Shown here in pieces: positions 14,692-22,321 of a DNA stretch of 33,030 nucleotides. Position numbers and translations under genes: made by a program. Source of the DNA: an uncultured Erysipelotrichaceae bacterium (GTDB lineage: Bacteria > Bacillota_I > Bacilli_A > Erysipelotrichales > Erysipelotrichaceae); the NCBI GenBank assembly GCA_902778375.1, contig CACYXJ010000024.1, forward strand, positions 1 through 33,030, in the 5' to 3' direction. The notes below the pieces were generated by a model. That model made no database searches, was not told where the DNA came from, and saw only the letters and a list, made by a program, of their open reading frames with translations. Every line of letters begins with the position of its first letter. Position 1 is the first letter of the stretch.

Positions 14692-15747
14692 CTAAAGCTT
14701 ATTGACGGTACTCCAGTCGAGTCTGCGGCAGATTTCAATACCGAGGCGAACTGCCTCTTCATAGTCCCGCAGAGTGCAGAAACAGTTGCTGGAATGAATG
14801 TAGCGGACAGGGACGGAAATGACGATTGCCGGAACGCCTGCTTTGGAATTCACCATGGCGCCGTTGGTACCGCCGCCGCTGCGGACAGCTTCCTGAACGG
14901 TGATGCCGCATTCCTTTGCGGTATCGAGGGCGAGTTTCTGGAAACGCCAGTTGGTGATCATGGAGACGTCGAAATGTCTAAGCATCGGGCCCTTCTTCAG
15001 ACCGGCCTGGATCATATAGTCCTCGCTGAAGGTATCATCGGCGGGACAGCCTTCGAAGGCGATCATGACATCCGGCTTCAGAGCTTCGGCGTTGGAAAGC
15101 ACGCCGCGCTCCCCTACTTCCTCCTGGGTCGAGAAGGATCCCATGATATTGCAGGGAAGTTCCTCGTCCTTCAGACTGTCCAGAATGTCCACGACAACCG
15201 CCGCGCCGATCCTGTCGTCGAACGCCTTGCCGTAGAACAGTCCTCTTTCCTCATCGAAGTCGCAGCTGATATCCGGCACACCCGGACAGCCGATGCCAAG
15301 ACCCAGCGCTTCTGTTTCCTCTTTGGATACCGTACCGCAGTCAAGAACCATATTCGCGACTTCCAGCGGTCTGTTCTTTTCTTCCGCGCTCATGAAATGC
15401 GGCGGCTTGCTGGCAACGACAGCCTTGACCAGATTTCCGTCTTTGGTTCTTAACCGGAAGGAACTGGTCGGAAAGGAAGCAGCTGCCCATCCGCCCAGCG
15501 GCAGGAAACGCATCGTTCCGTTGGGCTTGATTGCCTGGACAATGACGCCGACTTCATCGAGATGGGCATCCAGCATGACCCGCGGCTTGTCGGAACCGGG
15601 TTCCTTTTCGCAGCGGACATTGGTCATATGATCGGTATAGGTTTCGTAATCCGGCAGTTCATTGCGGACGATGGCGGCTGCGTCATCTTCGAACCCAGAA
15701 GGTCCGAAGGCTTCCGACAGCGCTATGATACGACTGATTCTGTCCAT
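14692..15747 (-). CDS. M42 family metal-dependent aminopeptidase
   Basis: 351 residues, normal for M42 (glutamyl aminopeptidase/'endoglucanase' type, PepA/YsdC). Di-metal ligands are visible: His62 and Asp64 in D-A-H-L-D-E-V-G, Asp177 or Asp178 in F-D-D-R-I-G, the general base and ligand pair Glu209-Glu210 in T-Q-E-E-V-G, and His317 in R-Y-I-H-S. The insertion between them is the PDZ-like dimerisation domain typical of these dodecameric cytosolic enzymes. It starts 12 bases after the oligoendopeptidase stop with AAAGGAG, so the two form a peptide-degradation operon. Substrate preference is not predictable. Confidence 0.93.
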   Translation of the reverse strand: MDRISRIIALSEAFGPSGFEDDAAAIVRNELPDYETYTDHMTNVRCEKEPGSDKPRVMLDAHLDEVGVIVQAIKPNGTMRFLPLGGWAAASFPTSSFRLRTKDGNLVKAVVASKPPHFMSAEEKNRPLEVANMVLDCGTVSKEETEALGLGIGCPGVPDISCDFDEERGLFYGKAFDDRIGAAVVVDILDSLKDEELPCNIMGSFSTQEEVGERGVLSNAEALKPDVMIAFEGCPADDTFSEDYMIQAGLKKGPMLRHFDVSMITNWRFQKLALDTAKECGITVQEAVRSGGGTNGAMVNSKAGVPAIVISVPVRYIHSSNCFCTLRDYEEAVRLGIEICRRLDWSTVNKL

Positions 15748-15759
15748 GTTTATCTCCTT

Positions 15760-17466
15760 TTATTCAATTCCGCTCATATCGTAGTTTTTCAGGAAAGCAT
15801 CGGCTTTCGCACAGACACCGCGAAGCGTATTCTCGTCAAACGGGCTGGCAAGACCGGCACCCTCCAGCAGTTCGGTAAATACCTTGGAACCGCCCTGCTC
15901 CGTATATTTCATATATGTGTTCCAGGCTGACTTCAGGTCGTCCTGGATCATTGCCCAGAATTCAAGGGAGACTGTCTGGGCAAGGCAGTAGTCGATATAG
16001 TAGAACGGCGCCGAATAGATATGATGCTGACGCTGCCAGCCGTAGCCTTCCCCGTATACCGGAATGTCACCGTCCAGTTTCATCCACGGCCGGTAGATGC
16101 CTTCCAGTTTCCGCCAGCAGGCATGCCGCTCTTCCGGTGTCATTTCCGGATGGGCATAGACTTCGTGCTGGAAGTGGTCGACCATCGTTCCGTAAGGAAT
16201 GAACTTCAGAGCGCCGGAAAGATGGGAATACAGATACTTGCGGGCATCTTCACCGAAGAAATCATCCGCCCACTTTTCAGCGAAGAATTCCATCGACATG
16301 GAGTGGCATTCGCAGGCTTCCATGGTCGGATAGATATAGCTGACCGGCACCCGCCTGCGGTTGACATAAGCCTCGAAAGCATGGCCGGCTTCATGGGTAA
16401 TGACTTCGACGTCTCCCTGGGTGCCGTTGAAGTTGGCGAAGATGAACGGCACTTCGTAATCATAGAGACCGGTGCAGTAGCCGCCGCCTCTTTTGCCTTC
16501 CATCGACAGCAGGTTCATCAGTTCACCATCGAGCATCGTATGGAAGAATTCGCTTGTTTCCGGCGAAAGTTCGTCGTAGAACTTCTTCCCGGCGGCAACG
16601 ATATCATCGGGACTGCCGGCCGGTTTCGGATTGCCGCTGCGGAATTCCAGCTGGTTGTCCGCAAAGGACATCGGATAGGACTTGCCGAGACGTTCTGCCT
16701 GAGCCTGGAAGACACCGACAGCTACCGGTACGACGTATTTCTGTACAGCGGTGCGGAATTTCTCCACGTCATGGCTGTCGTAGCAGTTTCTGCCCATGCG
16801 GTAATAGCCAAGCTGTGTGTAGCCGTCATAGCCAAGCTTGCGGCCCATACGGTCACGGATCTTCACGAGCTGGTCGTAATACGTGTCAAGTTCTTCCTGA
16901 TGATCCTTGTACCACTGCCCTTCGGCGATCCACGCCTGTCTTCTTCTTTCATCGTCGGGATCGTTCTTGAACGGTGTCATCTGCGAGAGCGTGTATGTCT
17001 TTCCTTCAAACGGAACCTGGGCGGATGCCAGCAGATCCTCATAGGCGGAAGCGATACGGTTTTCCTCCTGCATGTCTTCGATGATTTCCGGTGCGAATGT
17101 CTTCAGGTCGATCTCGGCATTAACGAACATCAATGTGCCGTATTCCTTCTCGAAGTCGGGGCGGAACGGTGATTCCAGCATCGCTTTTGAAAAGCGCACC
17201 AGATATTCCTGCAGTCCCGGCAGCGAAGCATCCCAGAATTTGATCTCCTCATCATAGAAGGTATCCCGGGTATCGATATCATGCCGGATCTGCGCGAGTT
17301 CCTTCTGGGTCATGATATGCATCTCCAGAGTGTTCTTGGCAATGAAGGCGGCATGTGCTTCTTCATAGGTTCTTGCGTTCTGCAGATCAGTAATGATCCG
17401 CTTCATTTCTTCAGCGGTTTCCTGCAGGTCGGGACGGCTGTATTTCATTTCCGAAAACTTGATCAT
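15760..17466 (-). CDS. M3 family oligoendopeptidase (PepF-like)
   Basis: 568 residues, typical for the shorter oligoendopeptidase F group. The zinc site H-E-A-G-H (358-362) follows G-T-Q-G-D-V-E-V-I-T, and a third ligand Glu is expected in the M-E-A-C-E-C-H-S-M-S-M-E-F-F block. A C-terminal G-Y-G-W-Q-R-Q-H-H-I-Y..P-F-Y-Y-I-D-Y block supplies the His/Tyr active-site residues known for M3 peptidases. It cleaves short peptides in the cytosol. Upstream gene of the pair with the M42 aminopeptidase. AGGAG ribosome binding site before the ATG at 17466. Confidence 0.94.
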   Translation of the reverse strand: MIKFSEMKYSRPDLQETAEEMKRIITDLQNARTYEEAHAAFIAKNTLEMHIMTQKELAQIRHDIDTRDTFYDEEIKFWDASLPGLQEYLVRFSKAMLESPFRPDFEKEYGTLMFVNAEIDLKTFAPEIIEDMQEENRIASAYEDLLASAQVPFEGKTYTLSQMTPFKNDPDDERRRQAWIAEGQWYKDHQEELDTYYDQLVKIRDRMGRKLGYDGYTQLGYYRMGRNCYDSHDVEKFRTAVQKYVVPVAVGVFQAQAERLGKSYPMSFADNQLEFRSGNPKPAGSPDDIVAAGKKFYDELSPETSEFFHTMLDGELMNLLSMEGKRGGGYCTGLYDYEVPFIFANFNGTQGDVEVITHEAGHAFEAYVNRRRVPVSYIYPTMEACECHSMSMEFFAEKWADDFFGEDARKYLYSHLSGALKFIPYGTMVDHFQHEVYAHPEMTPEERHACWRKLEGIYRPWMKLDGDIPVYGEGYGWQRQHHIYSAPFYYIDYCLAQTVSLEFWAMIQDDLKSAWNTYMKYTEQGGSKVFTELLEGAGLASPFDENTLRGVCAKADAFLKNYDMSGIE

Positions 17467-17537
17467 AATACGTCTTCTCCTGTTTCTCTACGTAACATGA
17501 TACAACACAATTTTCTTTTTTTCTTTACGGGCAATTA

Positions 17538-17546
17538 TGATATACT
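17538..17546 (+). promoter_or_regulatory. extended -10 promoter of tRNA-Ser
   Basis: TGA-TATACT (17538-17546), 14 bases before the tRNA. The sequence upstream is T-rich without a clear -35. Confidence 0.5.
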
Positions 17547-17560
17547 CTTATATGCATTAC

Positions 17561-17649
17561 GGAGAATTACCCAAGAGGCTGAAGGGGGCGGTTTCGAAAA
17601 CCGCTAGACGTGAAAGCGTGCGGGGGTTCAAATCCCTCATTCTCCGCCA
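17561..17649 (+). tRNA. tRNA-Ser (CGA anticodon)
   Basis: Acceptor GGAGAAT pairs with ATTCTCC. Discriminator G and CCA are encoded (17646-17649). Anticodon stem GCGGT/ACCGC has loop TTCGAAA, giving anticodon CGA (17595-17597) for UCG codons. A long class II variable arm with GACGTGAAAGCGT fits serine, and the T arm GGGGGTTCAAATCCC is normal. Confidence 0.97.
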
Positions 17650-17656
17650 TCCATGC

Positions 17657-17685
17657 AAAATGCCCGATACAGGGCATTTTTTATT
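17657..17685 (+). terminator. terminator after tRNA-Ser
   Basis: AAATGCCC (17658-17665), six-base loop, GGGCATTT (17672-17679), then a T-run. Confidence 0.85.
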
Positions 17686-17710
17686 ATTCGAACGCTTTTT
17701 GTATGAAGAT

Positions 17711-17739
17711 TTGTACTTCTTTTTTCCGGCCGTTAAAAT
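17711..17739 (+). promoter_or_regulatory. sigma-A promoter of the cotH-like/truD operon
   Basis: TTGTAC (17711-17716), 17-base spacer, TAAAAT (17734-17739), 50 bases before the ATG. Confidence 0.6.
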
Positions 17740-17788
17740 ATAAAGTATCAGTGATTCAAAACAGCACAGTCAACAGGAGACAATTCCA

Positions 17789-19891
17789 ATGAAAAAGAAA
17801 TTCACGGCACTGCTGGCAACGGCAGCTCTATCTATTCCTCTTCTGTTATCTCTTAACGCATGCGGCACAAAAGACAATCATGCGGAAACTGATCTGACTC
17901 AGCCTCAGCACGGCATACCGCTCGTCATCATCCGTATCGATGAAAGTGACACTTCGATTGCGGATATGAACAACAGCGAAGATCATTCCGTCAGATGCAC
18001 CGGAACCGTTGAAATCAAGGTGCCGGAAGGCTATGTCAGCGAATACGGCGATAATGCCTTACCTGAGGGAGAAATCACGCTGAATTACATCCGCGGCCGC
18101 GGCAACTATACCTGGAACCCCGGTCCGGACGCCAAGAAACCATATAAGATCAAATTTGAGGAAAAGCAGAATCTGTTCGGCATGGGTGCCGACAAGGAAT
18201 GGGCACTGCTTGCCAACACCGAAGATGCTTCGCTCATGAAAAACCGGATCGTATCCCTGGCCGGTGAACAGCTTGGTTTCCGCTATACGCCGCAGATGAT
18301 TCCGGTGGATGTGGTCATGATCGGCAGCGAATCAGGCATGGCGGAACTGGGCAGCTACTGTCTCAGTGAACTGGTCAGCCTGAAACGGCTGGGTGTTACC
18401 GATGCGAAAATGATCGCCATGTATTATGAAATACAGAATCTCGGCGAGCCGTTCTTCACGACCGGTTCCGGCCTCGAAATAAAGTATGATGATCCGGAAG
18501 AAGAAAACGAGCAGGTCAGGGATTATGTGAACGCTCTTGAAACAATGATCGGGGAGCCTGATCACATTGACGAAGAAACACACACGGAAATTGCCGCAAA
18601 GATGGATATGAAAACCGCGGCCGATTACTGGTGGGTCCAGGAGTTCTTCTGCAACGGTGACGCCTTTGCGACCGACAGCACCTATATGTACCTCGATCCG
18701 GACGACAGCTGGAAACTGTACTGGGGTCCGCTGTGGGACTTCGACCTATCGATGACCGATGTCAGCGACGGCGAGGAAGAGAATACCCTGGCCGGGTTCA
18801 ACAACACCGCGATGCTGTGGATCGACCAGCTTCGCTACAAGGATCCCCTGTTCTGCGAACTGCTGAAAGAACGCTGGAACGGTTCGGGTGATGCGGACGA
18901 TCCCGGAATGAACCGGCTGCTGACGGACATCACCAAAGAAGGCGGCTGGATGGACCGGGCGAAAGAACAGCTCCGTTCTTCCTGGGAGAGGAATCATGAA
19001 CTCTGGACCGTGCCGGATCCGGAAGGAAACGAGGAAGAAACCGACTATGATACCGCGGTCGAAAAAGTCAGAACATGGATCGAGAACCGCCGGCGGTGGA
19101 TCAATGACCACCTTGATGAACTCGGAAACGTTTATCATACGGTTTCCTATACAGCAGACGGAAATACCGTCAGAACGGAACTGGTGCGGGACGGCGGCTG
19201 GCCAGACGGCATGGACGCACCGGAAAAAGAAGGATTTCTGTTTGTCCGCTGGCAGACGAAAGATACCGGCGAAGAGTTAGGTACCGTCAAAATCACAAAG
19301 GATACGGAATTTGAAGCTGTCTATATCAGCGAAGATGAGGCGGTAAAACCGGAAGCAGTCTACCTTGCTTACAGTGAGGACTGGGCCGCCCTGGGTGATG
19401 GGGAATACTGGAGAAACTATGAGACTGTCATTCCGGAAGATGCGATTTCGCCAAAGAAAACCTGGACATCCTCCGATGAATCCGTGGCCACTGTCAATGA
19501 CTACGGAACAGTGACTCTTCTGTCAGAAGGAGATACCGTATTGACACTGACACTGTATAACGGTTTGTCCGCATCTTTCACCCTGCATGTTTACGACGAC
19601 AATTCAATCAGTCCGCAGCTGCCGGAAGGCGTCGCTGTAAAGTCCGGGAACCTGACACTGAAAATCGGTCAGACTGAGCAGATCGGTTTTTCTCTCCTGC
19701 CCGCCAGCGGCATCTTCCATGATTATTATATTGATTATGAGAGCGAGACTGACGGCATTATCAAAATCGATACGAACACAGGAACCGTTACCGGTCTGAA
19801 GCCGGGCACGGCAGATGTTATACTGCATCTCTTTACGGACAGCGGGAAAAACGAATACACGGACCGCTGTACAATTACTGTCACTGAATAA
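17789..19891 (+). CDS. CotH kinase domain lipoprotein with InlB-type and Ig-like repeats
   Basis: 700 residues. Lipoprotein signal peptide with lipobox L-N-A-C (Cys25), so it is anchored on the outer face of the membrane. The CotH domain (about 65-430) has R-G-R-G-N-Y-T-W, K-K-P-Y-K-I-K-F and the signature Y-W-G-P-L-W-D-F-D. CotH proteins are atypical protein kinases in Bacillus spore coats, and many non-spore surface homologues have unknown targets. After it come an InlB B-repeat-like module (about 450-513, ending T-K-D-T-E-F-E-A-V-Y) and two bacterial Ig-like (Big2) modules (about 515-600 and 605-700, W-T-S-S-D-E-S-V-A-T-V and the second with G-T-V-T-G-L-K-P-G). Acidic overall. AGGAGA ribosome binding site. 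truD follows after 15 bases. Confidence 0.9.
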   Translation: MKKKFTALLATAALSIPLLLSLNACGTKDNHAETDLTQPQHGIPLVIIRIDESDTSIADMNNSEDHSVRCTGTVEIKVPEGYVSEYGDNALPEGEITLNYIRGRGNYTWNPGPDAKKPYKIKFEEKQNLFGMGADKEWALLANTEDASLMKNRIVSLAGEQLGFRYTPQMIPVDVVMIGSESGMAELGSYCLSELVSLKRLGVTDAKMIAMYYEIQNLGEPFFTTGSGLEIKYDDPEEENEQVRDYVNALETMIGEPDHIDEETHTEIAAKMDMKTAADYWWVQEFFCNGDAFATDSTYMYLDPDDSWKLYWGPLWDFDLSMTDVSDGEEENTLAGFNNTAMLWIDQLRYKDPLFCELLKERWNGSGDADDPGMNRLLTDITKEGGWMDRAKEQLRSSWERNHELWTVPDPEGNEEETDYDTAVEKVRTWIENRRRWINDHLDELGNVYHTVSYTADGNTVRTELVRDGGWPDGMDAPEKEGFLFVRWQTKDTGEELGTVKITKDTEFEAVYISEDEAVKPEAVYLAYSEDWAALGDGEYWRNYETVIPEDAISPKKTWTSSDESVATVNDYGTVTLLSEGDTVLTLTLYNGLSASFTLHVYDDNSISPQLPEGVAVKSGNLTLKIGQTEQIGFSLLPASGIFHDYYIDYESETDGIIKIDTNTGTVTGLKPGTADVILHLFTDSGKNEYTDRCTITVTE

Positions 19892-19906
19892 CGGAGGATA
19901 ACGAAA

Positions 19907-20908
19907 ATGATCATCAAATACATACCGGAGGACTTTATCGTCCAGGAAGTGCTGGTAACCGACCATACACCGAAATATGAAGGGCAGCCGTATATGCTGC
20001 TGTGCCTCGACAAAAAAGGCTTTTCGACATTCGATGCCATGAAAAAGATCGAAACCTGGTTCGGTATAAATGAAACAGAGACGGCCGGGCTGAAGGACAG
20101 CGACGGCATCACATCCCAGAAAATCAGCATTCCCATCAGTCACAGAGACATGCTGGATCGTCTCGATGAATTCAATCAGGAAAACATGGATGAAAAATCA
20201 TTTATCCATCTCTCGTTCCTCGGCTACATCAACGAGCCTCTGAAACCGGCACGGCTGGAAGGAAATGTATTCCGACTGCGGCTGCGGGACATGGACAAAG
20301 CCCGGGCGGAGAAATGGATGAAAAAACAGATCTATACCCTTGTCTATCCGAATTATTTCGACAAGCAGCGCTTCGGTATTCCCAACCACAAAAAACAGAC
20401 GCATCTGATCGGCGAAGCTCTTTACAACAAGGACTTCCGGAAAGCATATGAATACCTGCTGGAGTCCGGCACCAGCGAAGTTTCCCTGCCGTTTGAAGGC
20501 GATTATGAAAAATTCTTCTCGCAGATTGACAAACGGGTCCGCGGCTTCTACGATTCGGCATTGTATTCCGCGGATTTCAATGCCAGACTGGGTGACCTTC
20601 TGGAAGAAGGCGGTCCGGTCTGCACCGTGGAAGATGAAGGCATAACATTCCGGATGCCGAAAGAGAAACGGACCATGGCCGGGCTGATGGCAGAGGATTT
20701 CCCGGAAGAAGAAATCGGAACATTCCGTATCAAAACCCTTGAGCAGGCCGTGCCGCGCAAGCTGCTGGTCACAACCAACGTCAATTTTCTCGGCTGCGAA
20801 GATGACGAATTCCATCCCGGCAAATCCGTGCTGACCGTCTCCTTCTTCCTGCCGATGGGAGCGTATGCCACAATGGCAATGAAGCAGCTGGATATATTCC
20901 TGCAGTAA
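19907..20908 (+). CDS. truD: tRNA pseudouridine(13) synthase TruD
   Basis: 333 residues. Isomerises U13 of tRNA-Glu-type tRNAs in the best-studied cases. Seen: the N-terminal P-E-D-F-I-V-Q-E (7-14), the catalytic loop A-G-L-K-D (60-64; Asp64 is the nucleophile by analogy with E. coli), T-S-Q-K-I, N-Y-F-D-K-Q-R-F-G and a TRUD insertion region (about 185-260). Strong GGAGG site before the ATG. It lies 15 bases after the CotH-like lipoprotein gene, so the two share a transcript although no functional link is obvious. TruD is common in Proteobacteria and archaea and patchy in Firmicutes. Confidence 0.93.
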   Translation: MIIKYIPEDFIVQEVLVTDHTPKYEGQPYMLLCLDKKGFSTFDAMKKIETWFGINETETAGLKDSDGITSQKISIPISHRDMLDRLDEFNQENMDEKSFIHLSFLGYINEPLKPARLEGNVFRLRLRDMDKARAEKWMKKQIYTLVYPNYFDKQRFGIPNHKKQTHLIGEALYNKDFRKAYEYLLESGTSEVSLPFEGDYEKFFSQIDKRVRGFYDSALYSADFNARLGDLLEEGGPVCTVEDEGITFRMPKEKRTMAGLMAEDFPEEEIGTFRIKTLEQAVPRKLLVTTNVNFLGCEDDEFHPGKSVLTVSFFLPMGAYATMAMKQLDIFLQ

Positions 20909-20914
20909 ACCGGA

Positions 20915-20948
20915 CAAAAAAAAAGGAGGACAAGCATTCCTCCTTTTC
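20915..20948. terminator. bidirectional terminator between truD and pfp
   Basis: AAAGGAGGA (20922-20930) with TCCTCCTTT (20938-20946), seven-base loop, with A- and T-runs on either side for the two convergent genes. Confidence 0.85.
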
Positions 20949-20968
20949 ATGTGTTTTAGACCGCGGTT

Positions 20969-22204
20969 TTATTTCGTTTCGATTTCTTCGCCGCGCATAT
21001 AGTACGGAACCACCTGTTCCGGCAGACCGTCCTTGAGAATCTGGTCCGGCGTGCCTTCGATCAGAGGCTTCATATAGTCGACGGCATCCAGGGTGACACC
21101 GACATAATTCGGCTCGATCCATTCCTTCGGAAAGTTGCGGACATAGTTGGCGACCTTGTCTGCTTCGAAGGCGATATATTCGACATCGTAGTCGTTGACA
21201 TCTGTACGGCGTTTGATACCGACCATCATGCCGGTGAATGCCGGGTCGGCGGAACGCATGTGAGCAGACATGCCGAGATTGTATGACTCGGTCACATCGA
21301 CCAGCGACTGTTCGGAAGCGTGGCATCTCTGGGCGGCGGAAAGATCCTGGACGCGGCAGCGTGAGCAGATATCGTTGTCGAGAATCATCTGTTCCAGTGC
21401 TTTTCCGGCACCGCCAAGGACGGCATGACCGAACAGGTCATTGCGGGCTTCGCCGGCCGAGACATACGTGCCGTCAGCGTAATGCGCGCCTTCGGAAATG
21501 ACGACAAAGCACTTGGATGTCGCTTCGATGCATTCCCGGATCCTGTCAAGGACCTTGTTTTCATCAAAGGATACTTCCGGCAGGATCAGCACGTCGACGA
21601 TTCCGGAAAGACAAGCCGAAGCAGCCAGCCAGCCGGCATCACGTCCCATCGTCTCAAGAATAAACACTTCCTTGCGGGAAGGCGGATAGACATTGAGATC
21701 CTGCCAGCACTGCAGAGCTGTGGTGGCGATAAACTTCGCGGCTGAGGCAAAACCCGGGCTGTGGTCAGTCACCATCAGGTCATTGTCGATCGTCTTCGGG
21801 CAGCCGATGAAACGGCGGTTGGTGATATTATGTTCCGCCGCGTACTCGGAAAGTGCCGCGACCGTATCCATGGAATCGTTGCCGCCGACATAGAACATCG
21901 TCGACACGTCATATTTTTCCATGATCCTGAAGATCTGGTCCATATCGTCCACATTGCGGCGGCGCAGTTTGTAACGGCAGGATCCCAGAGCCGAAGACGG
22001 CGACTGGCGCAGCACCTGGTTTTCGTGGTCGCTCATTTTTGTCAGATCGACAAAGCGTTCTTCGAGGACTCCCTCAATACCGTTCAGACCGCCGTAAACA
22101 TGTTCATAGAGCGGATTCAGCTGATTTGCTTTGACAATGCCGGCAACAGTCGCATTGATAACGGGACTCGGACCGCCGGACTGGGCAACGATACAATTAG
22201 GCAT
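20969..22204 (-). CDS. pfp: pyrophosphate-dependent phosphofructokinase
   Basis: 411 residues. Phosphorylates fructose 6-phosphate with PPi, reversibly, in glycolysis. The phosphate-donor loop reads G-G-N-D-S (107-111), with Asp110 where ATP enzymes have Gly. The catalytic block is P-K-T-I-D-N-D (136-142) with Lys137, and M-G-R-D-A-G-W-L-A follows. These three features together define the PPi-dependent type. The N-terminal phosphate loop is Q-S-G-G-P-S-P-V-I-N. Monocistronic, with an extended -10 promoter, AAAGGAG site and bidirectional terminator. No ATP-PFK gene is in the window, so whether this is the only PFK cannot be judged. Confidence 0.9.
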   Translation of the reverse strand: MPNCIVAQSGGPSPVINATVAGIVKANQLNPLYEHVYGGLNGIEGVLEERFVDLTKMSDHENQVLRQSPSSALGSCRYKLRRRNVDDMDQIFRIMEKYDVSTMFYVGGNDSMDTVAALSEYAAEHNITNRRFIGCPKTIDNDLMVTDHSPGFASAAKFIATTALQCWQDLNVYPPSRKEVFILETMGRDAGWLAASACLSGIVDVLILPEVSFDENKVLDRIRECIEATSKCFVVISEGAHYADGTYVSAGEARNDLFGHAVLGGAGKALEQMILDNDICSRCRVQDLSAAQRCHASEQSLVDVTESYNLGMSAHMRSADPAFTGMMVGIKRRTDVNDYDVEYIAFEADKVANYVRNFPKEWIEPNYVGVTLDAVDYMKPLIEGTPDQILKDGLPEQVVPYYMRGEEIETK

Positions 22205-22252
22205 ATGTGTTTACTCCTTTATCAATGATATAGAATCTTGTTATCTGTTTTC

Positions 22253-22261
22253 ATTATAACA
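22253..22261 (-). promoter_or_regulatory. extended -10 promoter of pfp
   Basis: On the minus strand TGT-TATAAT (22261-22253), about 48 bases before the ATG. The -35 is weak. Confidence 0.5.
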
Positions 22262-22284
22262 ATGATACGGGTGATGGAGCATGT

Positions 22285-22314
22285 AAAAACAGAAGGTTCT
22301 CCCCTTCTGTTTTC
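22285..22314 (-). terminator. terminator of the ABC-F gene
   Basis: AAAACAGAAGG (22286-22296) with CCTTCTGTTTT (22303-22313). On the minus strand it ends in TTTTT. Confidence 0.8.
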
Positions 22315-22321
22315 TGTGTGG

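Noticed and set aside
16021-17172. 383-codon plus-strand open frame
   Set aside because: Antisense of the oligoendopeptidase gene with no domain.
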